The notes under the pieces are model-generated. The model worked only from the letters and a program-made list of their open reading frames with translations. It searched no databases and was not told where the DNA came from. The position numbers and the translations under genes are program-made. Positions 47,946 to 60,732 of a DNA stretch of 64,000 nucleotides are shown piece by piece. This DNA is from Druceiella hillmani (Eukaryota > Arthropoda > Insecta > Lepidoptera > Hepialidae), in contig JAYKKI010000016.1 of assembly GCA_039881145.1 (NCBI GenBank), forward strand, positions 12,468,501 to 12,532,500, read 5' to 3'. Each line of letters begins with the position of its first letter. Positions within the stretch are counted from its first letter, which is position 1.

Positions 47946-48053
47946 TATCCAATATAAAAAAAATAATGTTACTAATAAATATGAAAGTACTACTATTTTG
48001 TATTTAACATTTGATTGAAAACTAACATTTTACTGTATGAAATGATTGCAGTT

Positions 48054-48076
48054 GATGAAAACTTAAAGTTTTCATC
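48054..48076. repeat. 23-bp palindrome within a longer foldback
   Basis: gatgaaaactt, central a, aagttttcatc. Outer segments atgaaatgatt.. and ..aataatttcat continue pairing imperfectly on both sides (about 48,037-48,093). Confidence 0.85.
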
Positions 48077-48179
48077 GACTAAAATAATTTCATGCAATAG
48101 GATAATGTATAGTGTATTTGATTGCATGTGGAATTTGATTCTACCCAATTTCAGTTCATTATGAATTGACGTTATATAT

Positions 48180-48480
48180 GTAGAAAATTAAATTAAACAA
48201 GGCACACCGTAACAAACGCGGTGCAACCGAAATGAGAAGTAACCCTAAATACGTCACATACAATCACGCGCCAGCTAACGACCGCTAACGCCTCCTTGTA
48301 CATATAATCGATTTGATATACTCGACTTGATTACCGTTTCTCCTCGTCCCCTCAGCCTTTGCACTGCTGGAGAATACGTCATATAGTCCTACATACATAC
48401 AAACCAACAATTCCCTACTTCGCAACCGCTACGGACTGGTCCCTTTAGTAATTGATTTATAAAAAAAACTTTCCCTTCCA
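48180..48480. promoter_or_regulatory. Mixed-composition non-coding block, candidate conserved element
   Basis: It is less AT-rich than its surroundings (caaacgcggtgcaaccg, cgcgccagctaacgaccgc, cgcaaccgctacggactgg), with no frame or repeat. Regulatory role is inferred from composition only. Confidence 0.2.
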
Positions 48481-48980
48481 CATGGAAGCTAAGCTTAAAA
48501 GTTTAAAATGTGCGTGCAAACTTACCAGCTGTTTATTACTGAACGAATTATTAACAATTTGGTTTATGCCTAATTCATGTTATCGACTTTATCGCATAGA
48601 TAATATCGTTTATCTTTCACGATAGTATTACAATTATTATTAAACAATCGTGATACGCACATTGTCACTAAATTTCATACTGAAGAAATCAATGTCATTT
48701 TACGAATAACTTTATACGCTACCTGATAAATTTACACACCAAAACCCGAATGTAGCGTAGCACACTAACTCCACTCCCATTGCGTTATTCCGTCACATGT
48801 TTTTGTGATGCCCTCTAAACTGATTTACAACCTACTGTGCAGCAAGAAATTTCAATTAAAAAAAATAGTCCTTACTTATAGATCGAAAAATATTATTTTG
48901 AGTTTTTACGCTAATCTGAATAATTAAATAATAGAATATAGCTCATAATTACAAACCGTTTCTCGAAATTTCAAATTGCG
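48481..48980. other. AT-rich non-coding stretch
   Basis: Nothing recognised. Confidence 0.5.
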
Positions 48981-49265
48981 TCGCATTTCGTTGGGTGACT
49001 GAAATATTCATGCACGAATCATCTATAAATAAGTTCAGTATCTGAATTATCAATGAATAAACTATAAAGTGAAGTGGCATAAAGTTAAGCCGAAACTTTT
49101 ATTCAACTTCTAACCGTATTTCGTCGCATTTCGTTGAGTGACTGAAATATTCATGCACGAATCATCTATAAATAAGTTCAGTATCTGAATTATCAATGAA
49201 TAAACTATTAAGTGAAGTGGCATAAAGTTAAGCCGAAACTTTCATTCAACATCTAACCGTATTGA
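48981..49265. repeat. 143-bp direct tandem duplication
   Basis: tcgcatttcgttg-gtgactg begins at 48981 and again at 49124. The two copies differ at only a handful of positions (gggtgact/gagtgact, tataaagt/tattaagt, ttttattc/tttcattc), so the duplication is fairly recent. Confidence 0.95.
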
Positions 49266-49739
49266 CTTAGTTTTGCTGTTAGAGTTTGACGACGGATCGC
49301 TGATAACACACTTTTAGGCGCTTAACTAATTTCCTAGTGAATCTTGCCTCGTTTACTACTGAAGTCTTTGGTTTATGAGTTGTGACGTTTGTGCTTCCTT
49401 TGGTTTATGAGTTGAGACGAAATGATGTGCAGATAACAGTATTAAAGCTCTAGATTCTTTTAAGTTTCACTTATGTCATTTTTCTAGCTATGCTCTATAA
49501 TATTTAGAACTTTCCGAAAACGTTTATAGACGTGCCCAATGCTGTGGAAAAAATAAAGCACAAGTAGAACTCGCGTTACGAGAATTCCGTACACGTTTGG
49601 GCTTTTATAAACCTTTAAAGGGATGTACCCTTTAATGATTATTTAATTTAATAATATTCATATTAAAATAATTACACATGTTTATTTTTTTAAACTTAAA
49701 TATATTACGTATTAAATATTTCATAACCGTTAAAACATA
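49266..49739. other. AT-rich non-coding stretch
   Basis: A small duplication of tttggtttatgagttg lies at about 49,367-49,417. No gene. Confidence 0.5.
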
Positions 49740-50160
49740 AATATAGCTTCTAAAAACCCCATTTTTTTCAAAATTTTAGGTTGAGTACTTTCGGAAATAC
49801 GGGGAGGGGCATATTTTTTACATTTTTTTCAGTGCACCTCTAAAGATATACTACTTATAATTATGAAAAAAATATTGTCAATACCCTTACAATTAACCCT
49901 TTCAAACGATACCAAACACTACACATGGAATCCAAAAAAAATTGAACACATCAAAAAAAAATTTATATGAATACTTTTCGGTGCTAGGTATTCAGATATG
50001 TGCAGGTTGAAATGTTTTACTATTATGCCAAATTTCAAGTTTCTACGTCAAGCTGTTTCTGCTATGACAGACAAAAAAACAAACACATGAGTGATATTAG
50101 ATATACGTAAGTGATATTATTTTCCTTTTAAGATACTGAACCCTAATAAAAGAATACGAC
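49740..50160 (+). mobile_element. Degraded Lepidoptera-type repeat, 3'-like end
   Basis: Ordered matches to 7,050-7,390: ggaggggcatattttt, ccctttcaaacgata (versus cctttcaaacaacatta), cagatatgtgca, caaatttcaagtttctacgt, caag-tgtttctg, atgacagacaaaaaaac and cacatgagtgatatta. It closes with tactgaaccctaata, like the ggaaccctaaaa terminus. No ORF survives. Confidence 0.62.
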
Positions 50161-53129
50161 AAATGTTTGCATCATCATGTTTTGAAGTTTTTAGTCTCTC
50201 CAGTAACAGGAACACTGAGTTGTTCAAAATGAACAAAATTGTTGAAGTATTAATGCATTTTTTCAACAGCATATATCATACGATGGAGGCGATGCTATAA
50301 TAGTGGGTAGCAGCGTGGTTTTCGTACTACTCAAACAGTAAAAGCTTCACGAGATTTAACATCAATATGCCACACCGTCGAGTATACACAAATAAACGAG
50401 AACATAACATAAAAATGTACGTAATAAAACGATACACGAACGAAGCTCAAAACCGCAGCGGCGGTGCTGTCGATAAAAATGCACCACAAAATGCGGCGCC
50501 CTGTGCTTCCGAGTCGTTTGCCTTCAAACCATAACTTATCTAATAAAATATCACGATCAATATATGTTATATATACACACAAGTTATATAGACACTAAAG
50601 CATTATAGGTATTAAAATAAATAATACCGGAAGTACCTAAACTGCCTTTCACAGAAGCTTAGTATATAGTTGCCATAAGAGATGAAATTCAAAGCGCTGG
50701 TGCATCGTCTTTGCGTTCTAAATAAAAGAACTGTAGCAAAACAAAATAATCCATACACGTCCGTTCCGCATACCGTTTCGCGTCAACACATAAACTAGAG
50801 ATAGCAAACGGCTTCGATAGTTGAACGAGAGACGGGTTACGCAAAAGAACTGACTGGTTAGGCGCCTGAAAGTGTGTCATAGTCATCACTGATCCGCGCT
50901 CGATCACAAACTCCGACAGCAAAACCAAGTCAAATACGGTTAGAAATAAAAAGTCAAATAAAAACTTTCCTTTCAACTTATCCCACTACACTTTATATTT
51001 CCGTCTTTACGACGTTTATACCCGAGAAGGTGGAATAACAAACAAAGGAAAACGTTTTGCTAAAGCTTATATGTCAGATAAATGTCTGACATCAATGAGA
51101 GATGCTTCAGTAACCGACCAACCGTTTGGCCTTTATTTCCAACCGAATTCGAAACCGAAACGTTATTCAGAACCTTTGCAACAAAACCTGTATCGAGGTT
51201 ATAAAATGTACCATTTATTTTCCTAAACTTTTTATGTAACCTTTATAAAAAAATTCGATAAAAATTTATATAGCAAATATTCAAATTCCTCTCAAAAATA
51301 TAACACGAAAATTATATATAACATTTATTTGAATGTTTATTAACTTGTATTTCAACAAAACAAATATTTTAAACGTTTTCTGAATTTTAATTACATTAAA
51401 ACGTCTCACTATCTCAAGCAGAACCACTATAAAAAGAAAATTAAGATAAATATTGAGTTATCAGTATAATCGACATTTCTATCTGTGAAATAATACTCGT
51501 ATATACGAATATTGGAATCCCAATAGGAACGCTCAGTGTTATATATAAATTGACGCATATCGTCGTATAACTTGGATGGCGCCACGCAACGCCCGGTGCA
51601 CTGCACGGCGTTTAACCCTCTATTTGACGTTGAAATTTCGTATCTCGTTTAATGGGATGAAATACAATTCCTTACTGATTATAATCATCTTATTTTGTAC
51701 TCATGAACCCACATAAACTGGTTTGCTATTCCAATTAACAACTTCCTGTTTGTTTATTCTGTAGCATATCAGTGAATGTATTAAATCAAAAAAATCGAAG
51801 TAATTATTCATTATTCGAAACATTAATTTTAGTCGTTTTCCCCTATTCTGACACCAAATTTTCGTTGCATGCTCTAACGATACATAACTTCATTCTAACG
51901 TCACTCTTGAACATTACATCAAAAAGTACACTAAGTTGGAATTGTCACATTACAGTCTACTTGACTGACGGTCCGGCGCAAGCATTCCTCGACTCATAAC
52001 GTAAAAATCGCCTATTTTTGGGACATAGATTAAATAGAATTATTAATTTTGGTTATTGAATTTTATAAATTGGCTATCACAACGTAATTTTATGAAGACT
52101 ACTGTAAACTTTCAATATAATATACACATGTGATTGAGTCAACACACTAAAGTAATCTCTGAAAACCAACCACATTACAAGAAGTATTAATATTCAAGAA
52201 TATAATTCTCAAAAGAAAACAAAGGAAAATGGTACACACGACATACCTGGGTTGAGAATTGTATAAGGAGTGAGTGAGAAAGACGAGGACGTATGGAAGA
52301 AATATTGCTCGCCAAGGCTAGAAAGACAATGAATGCTAAATGTTACTCCGAAGTTTTAGCGTTGCATTCAAAACGAATTTACAAATTTCTATTAAAAACC
52401 ATACGAAGTGCCGACCCGTGAAACGAGCATTAAGCAGAAGTAACCCTTAAATGCATTCAGTTACAGAAATCCAATAAACTTTTACCTGTTTCCAAAACTT
52501 ATGTTTATAGCTTCGTAAACACATTCAATATTTTTATAATAAAAATACTTTGTGGAATTTAAAAAAAAAAAGAAAAATGTATCCTATTTAACGAATGGAA
52601 GTGTGTTTTGCAGCGTTAAACAACTTTTTGCGCAACACGACAGTTTAAAACGGAATTACACCGGATCCACTAAAAATAAATTTCTCACGGCTTCAATTAT
52701 TCAAACACCAGACTGCTATTGCATAAGATAGTTTTGTTTATGTCATGTGAGAGCAAATTTGTTGAATTGTGTCAAAACAGAGGTTCGGAAAAAAAAATAT
52801 TCTTTATGATAATTATTAAAGCATATCAAATATCTTCCTATTCTATATAGTTCCTCCCTCTTTCAAACTCCATATCCATCCTTTCTAATGATCCATAACG
52901 TTAAACTTGACTTCTTTAAAAAAATACTTTCCGGTTTTTTCCGTCGTCTCCACAATATATTACAATCCAAAGCGTAATTTAATTTTTTTTAAATTTTACT
53001 AATTTGCCGCACAACGTATTTTCCACTCTCCATTTTTCAATCAGTCTATTTCAAATAAATAAACCTCCGACTTATATTGTCACCCTACTACATTGACTCA
53101 CTTTTCTCTAAATAAATCCCTTATATCGA
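50161..53129. other. AT-rich non-coding stretch with small GC-richer blocks
   Basis: GC-richer patches lie at 50,430-50,530 (cgcagcggcggtgctgtcg), 50,740-50,880 and 51,575-51,620. Short frames here lack splice context or motifs. An 8-bp foldback atgtcaga/tctgacat lies at about 51,070-51,091. No gene is recognised. Confidence 0.4.
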
Positions 53130-53780
53130 CGCGCCCCTTACGACCGGAGCAAAAGTCTTTCACCCGCCCTGGAAACTTTCTCGAAGGGGACGTAAAGTCG
53201 CGGTGTCTAGTGTGACTCACTTGCCGCCTACATCGTTTTCACATTATATATTTTACTTCTATTTATTCAAAAATGGAATAGACAAAGAAATATATTTATA
53301 TCGTTATGACGACTCTTGACTTAGGTAATATTATATATTTACGTGTATATACGCATGTGTGCAAAGATTTTATATAGACATTTTTACATAATAATAAATG
53401 GGTAGTTTTTTTTCCAATTGAAACAAGCAAAATTTTGAAAAAAGAATTGACTATAAATTTCACCGCAGCATGATAGATGTCACATCTTAAGTGGCCCGAG
53501 AGAAGTATAAAGAATAAGCCTATACTAGCAAAAAAGCATTAATAGAGGAACAAAACGCATAACACAATATATCCAGAACGATTTATTAGCGGTTTAAATA
53601 TACAATTAAAACGCTTAACCAGTTATTTTAAAGGGGACTTGCCGTCATAGAAAGTAGCAGTACCTACAAACAGATCTCCGAAACGATTAAGCCATCAATT
53701 ACAAACGCTCCGGATGCGGAGAGCAATTATCTAACAAATCTGGTTTCGACGGATGGCGCGTATCAGTTTTTGGCCGATGA
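53130..53780. other. Non-coding stretch with two GC-richer patches
   Basis: Patches at 53,128-53,235 and 53,690-53,770 (ctccggatgcggagagcaat) stand out. They lack coding frames and may be conserved elements. The remainder is AT-rich. Confidence 0.3.
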
Positions 53781-55866
53781 CATAACGTATGTCTATCTAA
53801 AATAATTTCAACTTAATATGTCATTTATGCTAATTTCATTACATTAACAAACATAACTTATGGATATAATTAAATATAACGCAATTCAGTTTATATAACT
53901 CGGTATGTCGTTTTACATTTACACAGTCAACATTTATTTATTTTATAAAGACTTTACTGTAAAATTTGAATATAAATGACACATATAATTATATTATTCG
54001 ACACACTCACATGTTTGTATTACATGAATTATATTACTCGAGGTTGAGGAACTCGGTGTGGTTCTCATGTATTCAGGGTTCCGCAAATAGTATAAGGTCA
54101 TTTTGATGATGCTGTATGCGTACAGGCATTTCTCGCTGACACTTTTTACAGTGATGGTGTCATCGATCTAATGAAGTACATTAAATACGAAGGACCTTAA
54201 CAGAATTATATGTCGACAAATAGCAGACAAACCATAGTTAGATTCGTTTCCTTTGTTTCGTTAGACATATTTTTCTGATACAGTATAACACCCATGGTGA
54301 ATACATACTATATAATGTGAATACATACATACTATATAAAGTGAATTCATAATACATATCATGTTGAATACATACACCTAAAACTTCACTGTTAACTACT
54401 GTGTTAGCAACAAGATATATAAAAACAGAAGCTTATTTTTGAAGTATTTTTATTCACTGGTAGCTGTAAAAAACATAAGTTAATATTTTCTTTCTCTGGT
54501 TCAAAGTTACCATTTTTTTCAATTCCGTCACTTTTTATTTCATCTAAATTTCAATAAAAATTTAAGCAACTCCGATGAAAATCCGAAATCGCAAACTACA
54601 CGCGTATAATGCACATCTTTTCACCACAAACCACATCTTAAGAAAGTCAAAATTAAACAATTCGCGTCCTGTTCAAAAATAGCAATATATTAAGATAAAA
54701 TCGATATAATATAAAAAACCGATGAATTGTCCAATTAAATATTTTACTCCAAGTTTTTATTCTTTTTTTTCTCGAGAAAGATTTAAGCTTTTCAATGAGA
54801 AGTTGAGAAAAGAACTTTCCGAAAGCTCTCGCAAAGTTTCGATCTCGCTTTAAATCGAAGCTCAATAAAAATCCAATATTTGCTCTATAAATTGGCACGT
54901 AATCTTTGGGCATTCCACGATGCATTACGGTTAAAGATTAATCTTCAGAAATACTTACAATATTACACAAGAACCACAATACTACTTATTGATATAAATG
55001 AAATGGGAATTAAGGGCTTGAATTTATTATTTTAAACGATGTCAAAAGCAACATTACGTAAAGGACATAGTTCTGGCTCTATTATGAAGACACTATTAAT
55101 GAAAGATAGAAAAAAATGTGCATCAAATATAAAATGTTCATCAAATTATTAAATATGTCTCTTTCTTCAGTAAAGTGTCTGCTCGAAGGACAATTAATAT
55201 TATTCCCTTCTTTACGTTATGTATAAACTAGCTGTAACAAATGTTTACGTAAACTTAACATTTTCTTAATTAATAGAGAAACTTAATTTAACATTTGAAT
55301 GCGGCACGATGTAACAATATATTTTTAAGCAATACCTTGGAACGCAGATTTTCGTTTCGTTCTTTATTTAAAATATTTCCCTAACACGAAAATCGTGCTT
55401 CTCAACCTTACATTAACTTTAAAGTTTAAGCATTATGAAGATATCAAAACAAAACCTTACTTTCATATATATGTTTTAAAGTTTGGTAGCCTTGTCATAT
55501 GCTAATAATGAACAGGATGCATGATAAGATTCGCAATGAATCAATTCTGCAATGACTATAACTCATACATAGCTTATGATCAGCAGAGTGTTACTTCCTA
55601 TCTTTTCACCCAGATCGGAAGAACATTTTCCGTGTCAAATCATTTTCAATATTATCTTGATCCACTTCGACGTCACACTTTAAAATAATATAACTCAATA
55701 TAGAATACAGATTACAACGAACCCTTAAAATATGATTAGATCGACTTAAAAAAATGGTATGTGTCCTCATAGATCAATCGGTACCCAATACCAATGTAAT
55801 TCTATTTGTACCTAAAACGAGCTTCGTAATTTAAATTCTTTTCATTTTTAAATTCAGAATATTCAC
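53781..55866. other. AT-rich non-coding stretch
   Basis: Short gaatacata-type repeats lie at 54,298-54,375. The minus-strand frame at 54,653-54,925 has no support. No gene. Confidence 0.5.
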
Positions 55867-56105
55867 TTGAATATTCGCCCCTTCAACATCAACGCCGACT
55901 CGATTATAATACAAGCGGAGCGCCAATATTTACATAATACGGGACACGCGCGACCGGAGCTAAATTACTACAACCCGCTCGAATCGTCCCGCTTTCGATT
56001 AACAAAAACATATACTTCGGATTGTAAAGAGGGCATTACCATGCGTGACAAATTATGGCCCTTCCCGACGCGCAGCTGTTTAAGTATAGCGCACACGAAC
56101 GTTTT
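55867..56105. promoter_or_regulatory. GC-richer block, candidate conserved element
   Basis: This is a mixed-complexity block (gcgcgaccggagctaaatta, gagggcattaccatgcgtga, cgacgcgcagctgttt) in AT-rich surroundings. The overlapping plus-strand frames have no domain or splice support. It contains a CAGCTG E-box. Function is inferred from composition only. Confidence 0.25.
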
Positions 56106-56571
56106 ATTTTTTTTGTTTTGCTTTCTCTGACTCTTGTCACATTCAGTGGTATAACAGTCGGCTGTTTTTTTTTTAATTTAAGAGCTAATCAGATAATTAA
56201 TTCTTTACACCATTACAGCCTTACAAAATGGGAAAACACCTTCAAAAATCTGCCCTTTCTTATTAAATATGAAGTATTTAGCTGTACTCCGCGATTTTCT
56301 TAATTACACTGCTCTTCACCCGTAGTCACTAAACCATCTGCTCTGTTTGCCAAACGACACTAGTAGTCTGTCGACCCGTGATAACTGCTTTACCCCATGA
56401 ATACGTAGTGTGACGATATAGCCTACAATACTCAAAGTATGTATTTTCTAACACAAAACGGATTTCTGAAATTGCACATATGTTTCCACAGATTAGCGAG
56501 TAGAAACAAACAAAAAAACTTTTTCGCTTTATAGATTTCATGGCGAGAAAACACTCCCACTGACACTTGCA
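56106..56571. other. AT-rich non-coding stretch
   Basis: Nothing recognised. Confidence 0.5.
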
Positions 56572-56865
56572 AACTTAAAACGATTACTTCAATATTAAGA
56601 CTCTAAGCCACAAGCAATAAACGTACTGAATAAATTAAACTTAAAACAATTACTTCAACATTAAACTCTTGGCCACAAACAATAAACATACTGAATCAAT
56701 TAAACTTAAAACGATTACTTCAACATTAAACTCTTGGCCACAAACAATAAACATACTGAATCAATTAAACTTAAAACGATTACTTCAATATTCAGACTCT
56801 TAGTCACAAGCAGTAAACGTACTGAATCATTTGAACTTAAAAAGATTAGTTCAATATTAAGAATT
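56572..56865. repeat. Approx. 65-bp tandem array, about 4.4 copies
   Basis: Units start aacttaaaacgattacttca and contain cacaa-caataaac-tactgaat. Copies begin near 56572, 56638, 56703, 56768 and 56833 (partial). The second and third units are nearly identical; the outer ones are more diverged. Confidence 0.93.
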
Positions 56866-57275
56866 ATTAATAAAAAGTTATTATTATTACACACATAAAA
56901 TAAAAATATTGAAACAAAAACCCTTAAATTGATTTACGGTAATTTCTAAAAAATATTTACAATTTATCTGAAATGTTCATATAATTATCACTTTATCTTT
57001 AATCCGTCAATGGGAGTACATATTTGGGCAATCAATTATTTTAAAAAATCAGTATTTGGACGACTTCCTGGACAAAAATATTTCGGATAATTTTTGAAAA
57101 CTGGACATTTAATAAATTAATTTATATTCCATTCATAAATCGAATAATCTATGCGACTCACCAATCCCAAGACACATATTTTTTGTTCTGCTTGGGTAAC
57201 GTAATTTCAAAATTAATATTTCGATACAGATGCGTCGCATTATAAGCAGTTGAAAATGATATTAAATCGTATCAT
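56866..57275. other. AT-rich non-coding stretch
   Basis: Nothing recognised. Confidence 0.5.
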
Positions 57276-57319
57276 CGGTAGCTTGCGTCAAAGTAGGCTT
57301 ACTTTGACGTAAGCTACCG
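57276..57319. repeat. Foldback: 20-bp arms, one mismatch, 4-nt spacer
   Basis: cggtagcttgcgtcaaagta (57276-57295), spacer ggct, then the inverse at 57300-57319 with a single substitution. It belongs to the short-loop foldback class. Confidence 0.96.
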
Positions 57320-58262
57320 AGGCAAAGGACATTGGCTTCGAAATCTGTTCGAATATTTTGTATTTCCTAAATAAATGTGAAGTATGATATCACTCTATGT
57401 TACTTAATTAACCTCTGTCCATTAAACAAACTATTTTCCCGGCATTTGCGGCATAATTTATTAAACCACAAAATAAATAAAACCTATGTGATTTATACAG
57501 CCAACATTACGATATCAAACAATTAGGGTAAAGTAGACTCAGAGCGGGAGGCCGCAGACCTCATACCATAATCGAAAGAGGGTTATATATTGTAGTTCAG
57601 TGGCCAATTTCCGGTCAAAGACTCGGTAATATACCCCTCTTCATACCCGGAAATAGGAAAAGATGACCCAAATTTTAGTAATACATTATAACGTATACTA
57701 TTTTGAAGAATTAATAAAGGCATGTATTTCTGTAGTGTAATCAAGTACACTTGTTTATTATTCTTTACAAGAATAATGGATAGATGTTTGTTTCTCTATA
57801 AGTCAGTAACTTCTTAACGGAATTTATTTTTTACACGAAATTTGGAAAAAATTATGATTACTTGGATTAACGTTTTTTTTTACGAAAATTTCCAAATCTG
57901 AACGTTTTTCCCACAATACAAAACAAAATTTTCACAATACAAAATTTTCTTTCTTCCTTTTATAATTCGAAAAATTTAACGCGAGTGGATTTTAAAAAAA
58001 AACGAGTGTGCTTTAGACCACACGACTGAAGTAAAACTTCAAATTCACAAAATATGAACTTTAAAATGAATTTACAATTTTATTCACTTTAAACGTAGAA
58101 TATATTATTTAATGTATTGAACAAAATAATAATTTATAAAATTGTTCAAGAACGAAATGAAATTCCAAAAAAAATCGGAAGCCGTCATGAGGACTGTTTA
58201 CAGAAGTGAAAACTTAAAACTGTATTTTGAAATTTCAAACTGATTGTAATATTAAAAATACC
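57320..58262. other. AT-rich non-coding stretch
   Basis: A small GC-richer patch lies at 57,535-57,575 (gagcgggaggccgcagacct). No gene. Confidence 0.45.
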
Positions 58263-58310
58263 ATAAAATTATTAAGACTTTTTAAAATTAAAAACTCTTA
58301 ATAATTTTAT
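58263..58310. repeat. Foldback: 22-nt arms, one mismatch, 4-nt loop
   Basis: ataaaattattaaga (58263-58277) pairs with 58296-58310. Beyond one C/C mismatch, ttttta pairs with taaaaa, leaving loop aaat (58285-58288). AT-rich but highly specific. Confidence 0.88.
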
Positions 58311-58354
58311 AATTAGTATTTCATTATTAGTTGTTGACCTAATGTTTTATATGA

Positions 58355-58359
58355 ATATA

Positions 58360-58411
<52 letters not shown>

Positions 58412-58497
58412 CTTCCACTTCCCCTCCCCATCCCCTTCCCCTTCCCCGTCCCGTTCCCGTTCCCGTTCCCCTTCCCCTCTATCTTTCTGTCTTCACT
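58355..58497. repeat. Compound microsatellite: (AT)n then C/T-rich tract
   Basis: An AT run of about 54 bp (to 58,408, one g interruption) passes directly into a pure pyrimidine stretch of ccccttcc/cccgttcc-type hexamers on the plus strand. The open frame across it is a repeat artefact. Confidence 0.93.
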
Positions 58498-58990
58498 AAC
58501 TTATATCTCCCTCTCAACTTCCGTTCGCCTCGCTCGATCACACTTTTCGTAACGCTCTCGTCACCCATTCACCAGCTTACTGCCCAAATCAAGCGTGCGT
58601 AAAGAAGTTTTACTTCAAAAAATGGAATAGAGGTAAATCATAGCCTAAACTGACACATAGGTTACATTACTGTAGCGCGAACATAGTCGCTGGTAAAAGA
58701 TAGTTATAAAACTAATACATTTAAAAGCGGACCTTCAATAAAAAAATCCTTAATAATTAAAGAAATTACAATTTTGGCATTTACTTTTATAGGCGAAAAG
58801 TAATATAAAGAAAAAATAAACGAAAATAAAACAACTCCTGTTGGCGTTTGCACGAGACTTCTTCTTACGAGCACGGCACGAATGAACAACAAACGAAGTA
58901 TGGGTATTATAATATTTAAATAATATCTCTAAACAATATACATTGGCTGTCACGAAATATCAACCGTACTGCGGCCACAACCTGACTTTT
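58498..58990. other. AT-rich non-coding stretch
   Basis: Nothing recognised. Overlapping minus-strand frames at 58,704-58,953 lack support. Confidence 0.5.
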
Positions 58991-59031
58991 GCTAAGTTGT
59001 CCTGGAAATAGAGAGTCCATGGCAACTTAGC
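58991..59031. repeat. Foldback: 16-bp arms, two mismatches, 9-nt loop
   Basis: gctaagttgtcctgga pairs with tccatggcaacttagc around the loop aatagagag. Moderately GC-rich. Confidence 0.8.
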
Positions 59032-60732
59032 GAGAGAAGGAGTGTGCCTAGATATTAAGGAGAAATTAATTTGACTAACTGCATTTACCTTACGTTTCAG
59101 ATTCTCTAATTATTTAAAGAAGATAGTTTTCATCAGAAACGCATAGGCCGCTTTTGTGACCTTCAATGTTTGAAACAACACACACACCTACATCCAATAT
59201 ATATGCACTACCATTATGAGGAGACACTGTCCTCTTGGCAACGTAACTACTATCGAGTCATTTAATTTATGACAAAAAAGAATGTATAGGCACTATGTTG
59301 TTACGCATATGCAAATTAAAGTCACTATTATGACATTACACTCGTCAGAAGTTCACGGCAAACGCGTTTCCTGAATAGGAAATAAGCGACGAAAGCAAAA
59401 TTAGAAATTTATATACATACAATGCCGTTAACTTGGATGAAAAGCGTAAACGTGACGACGAAACAATGCTTTCCACGCTATACACTTACATAAGGATGTA
59501 TCAACTTATATTCACATAATGTTATACATCGACCCACAGTTAAATAACAATTGTACAGGCATTTATTATTATGTTCATAAATACATTTAATAGAAAAACG
59601 TTATTACTTACATCACGCATGATTAATGTGCACGCCTACACGACAATTTTCTTCATCACCTAATTCTCAATATCTACATGTCATTACTAAGAAATCGACG
59701 TTGCGATAGTAGATTAAAAGTCCCGGAATAGGTATTCAAGGCTAGGGCGGTCAACGACCTTAGTGATCTAGTTAGTATATCACTGACATCCATGCTTATT
59801 GACAGTACTTATTGGTCACTAATAATAAACAAAGAATGTTGATCCACTTATCTCTTGCCTATACTTCCACACTCATCTACCAAGTGTAGGCAATAGCCGG
59901 TACAGTTTCCTCTCAACATATTTTTCTCGTCCCAACCTCTCATACACACTCGGTTTTCTATTTTCCTTATCTTATTCGAATTTCTCAATAATTGAATCCA
60001 ATCACATTTTTCTCGATCTATAAACATTAACATTTTCTTATCCCAGTCACGTTTTATATGTACGTCTACCACTCATCATACCTATACATATTCTACGTTT
60101 TCATCTCAAATTTTCATCGTAAAAAATTATTTTTAGTAGATTCCGCTGAAATAAATAATTTTGCCTATAGAAACATACATACTCTGGAGGTTACCCCAAA
60201 AACAAGAATTTTTCCACTGGAACGATTTTTGAAATATAGTCTATCAAAATGGTCGAGAATAACTTGGGCACAATAAATAAATAAAACGTTCTATGGAAAT
60301 GTTTCTGGCATTTGCAACCTCAATGACTAATTACAGCCATGAAAAAAATAAAAAATATTTTTTATTTAAATCAATAGGATAGATATTACACAGAAAGTCA
60401 CACCATTGGATCTGCTATTATCATTGTTATCATTAATATTTACAGCCATCTTTAGCAAAATTTAAAACCTGACATATCAAAAACAATTTTCCAGTTAGAG
60501 GCTAGAGATACTATAAATATTTGCATATAAAACTTTATTTATCCACATATGAATTATGAACATAAATGATAATCTAGACCATTAGTCACAATTTGTTCTC
60601 TGTTTGATTTTTTTTTAGATTAACGACTAATACTATGGTAACATTTAGACCACAATTTAATCGAAAGTTTGATCCCAAAACGGTCAATTTTTAATGGACA
60701 CTTTTCACAGACATACTTGTGGCCGTTTTTTT
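59032..60732. other. AT-rich non-coding stretch with one unexplained open frame
   Basis: The minus-strand frame 59,848-60,072 (74 codons, MRGWDEKNMLRGNCTGYC within it) overlaps a somewhat less AT-rich block. It may be a decayed mobile-element piece. I recognise no domain, and no gene is called. Confidence 0.35.

Noticed and set aside
58342..58602. Proline-rich plus-strand frame (PLPLPRPVPVPVPLPLY)
   Set aside because: Translation of a pyrimidine-rich microsatellite following an AT run.
59848..60072. 74-codon minus-strand frame as a gene
   Set aside because: Reads somewhat protein-like, but there is no recognised domain, GC3 signal or splice context; mentioned only within the regional entry.
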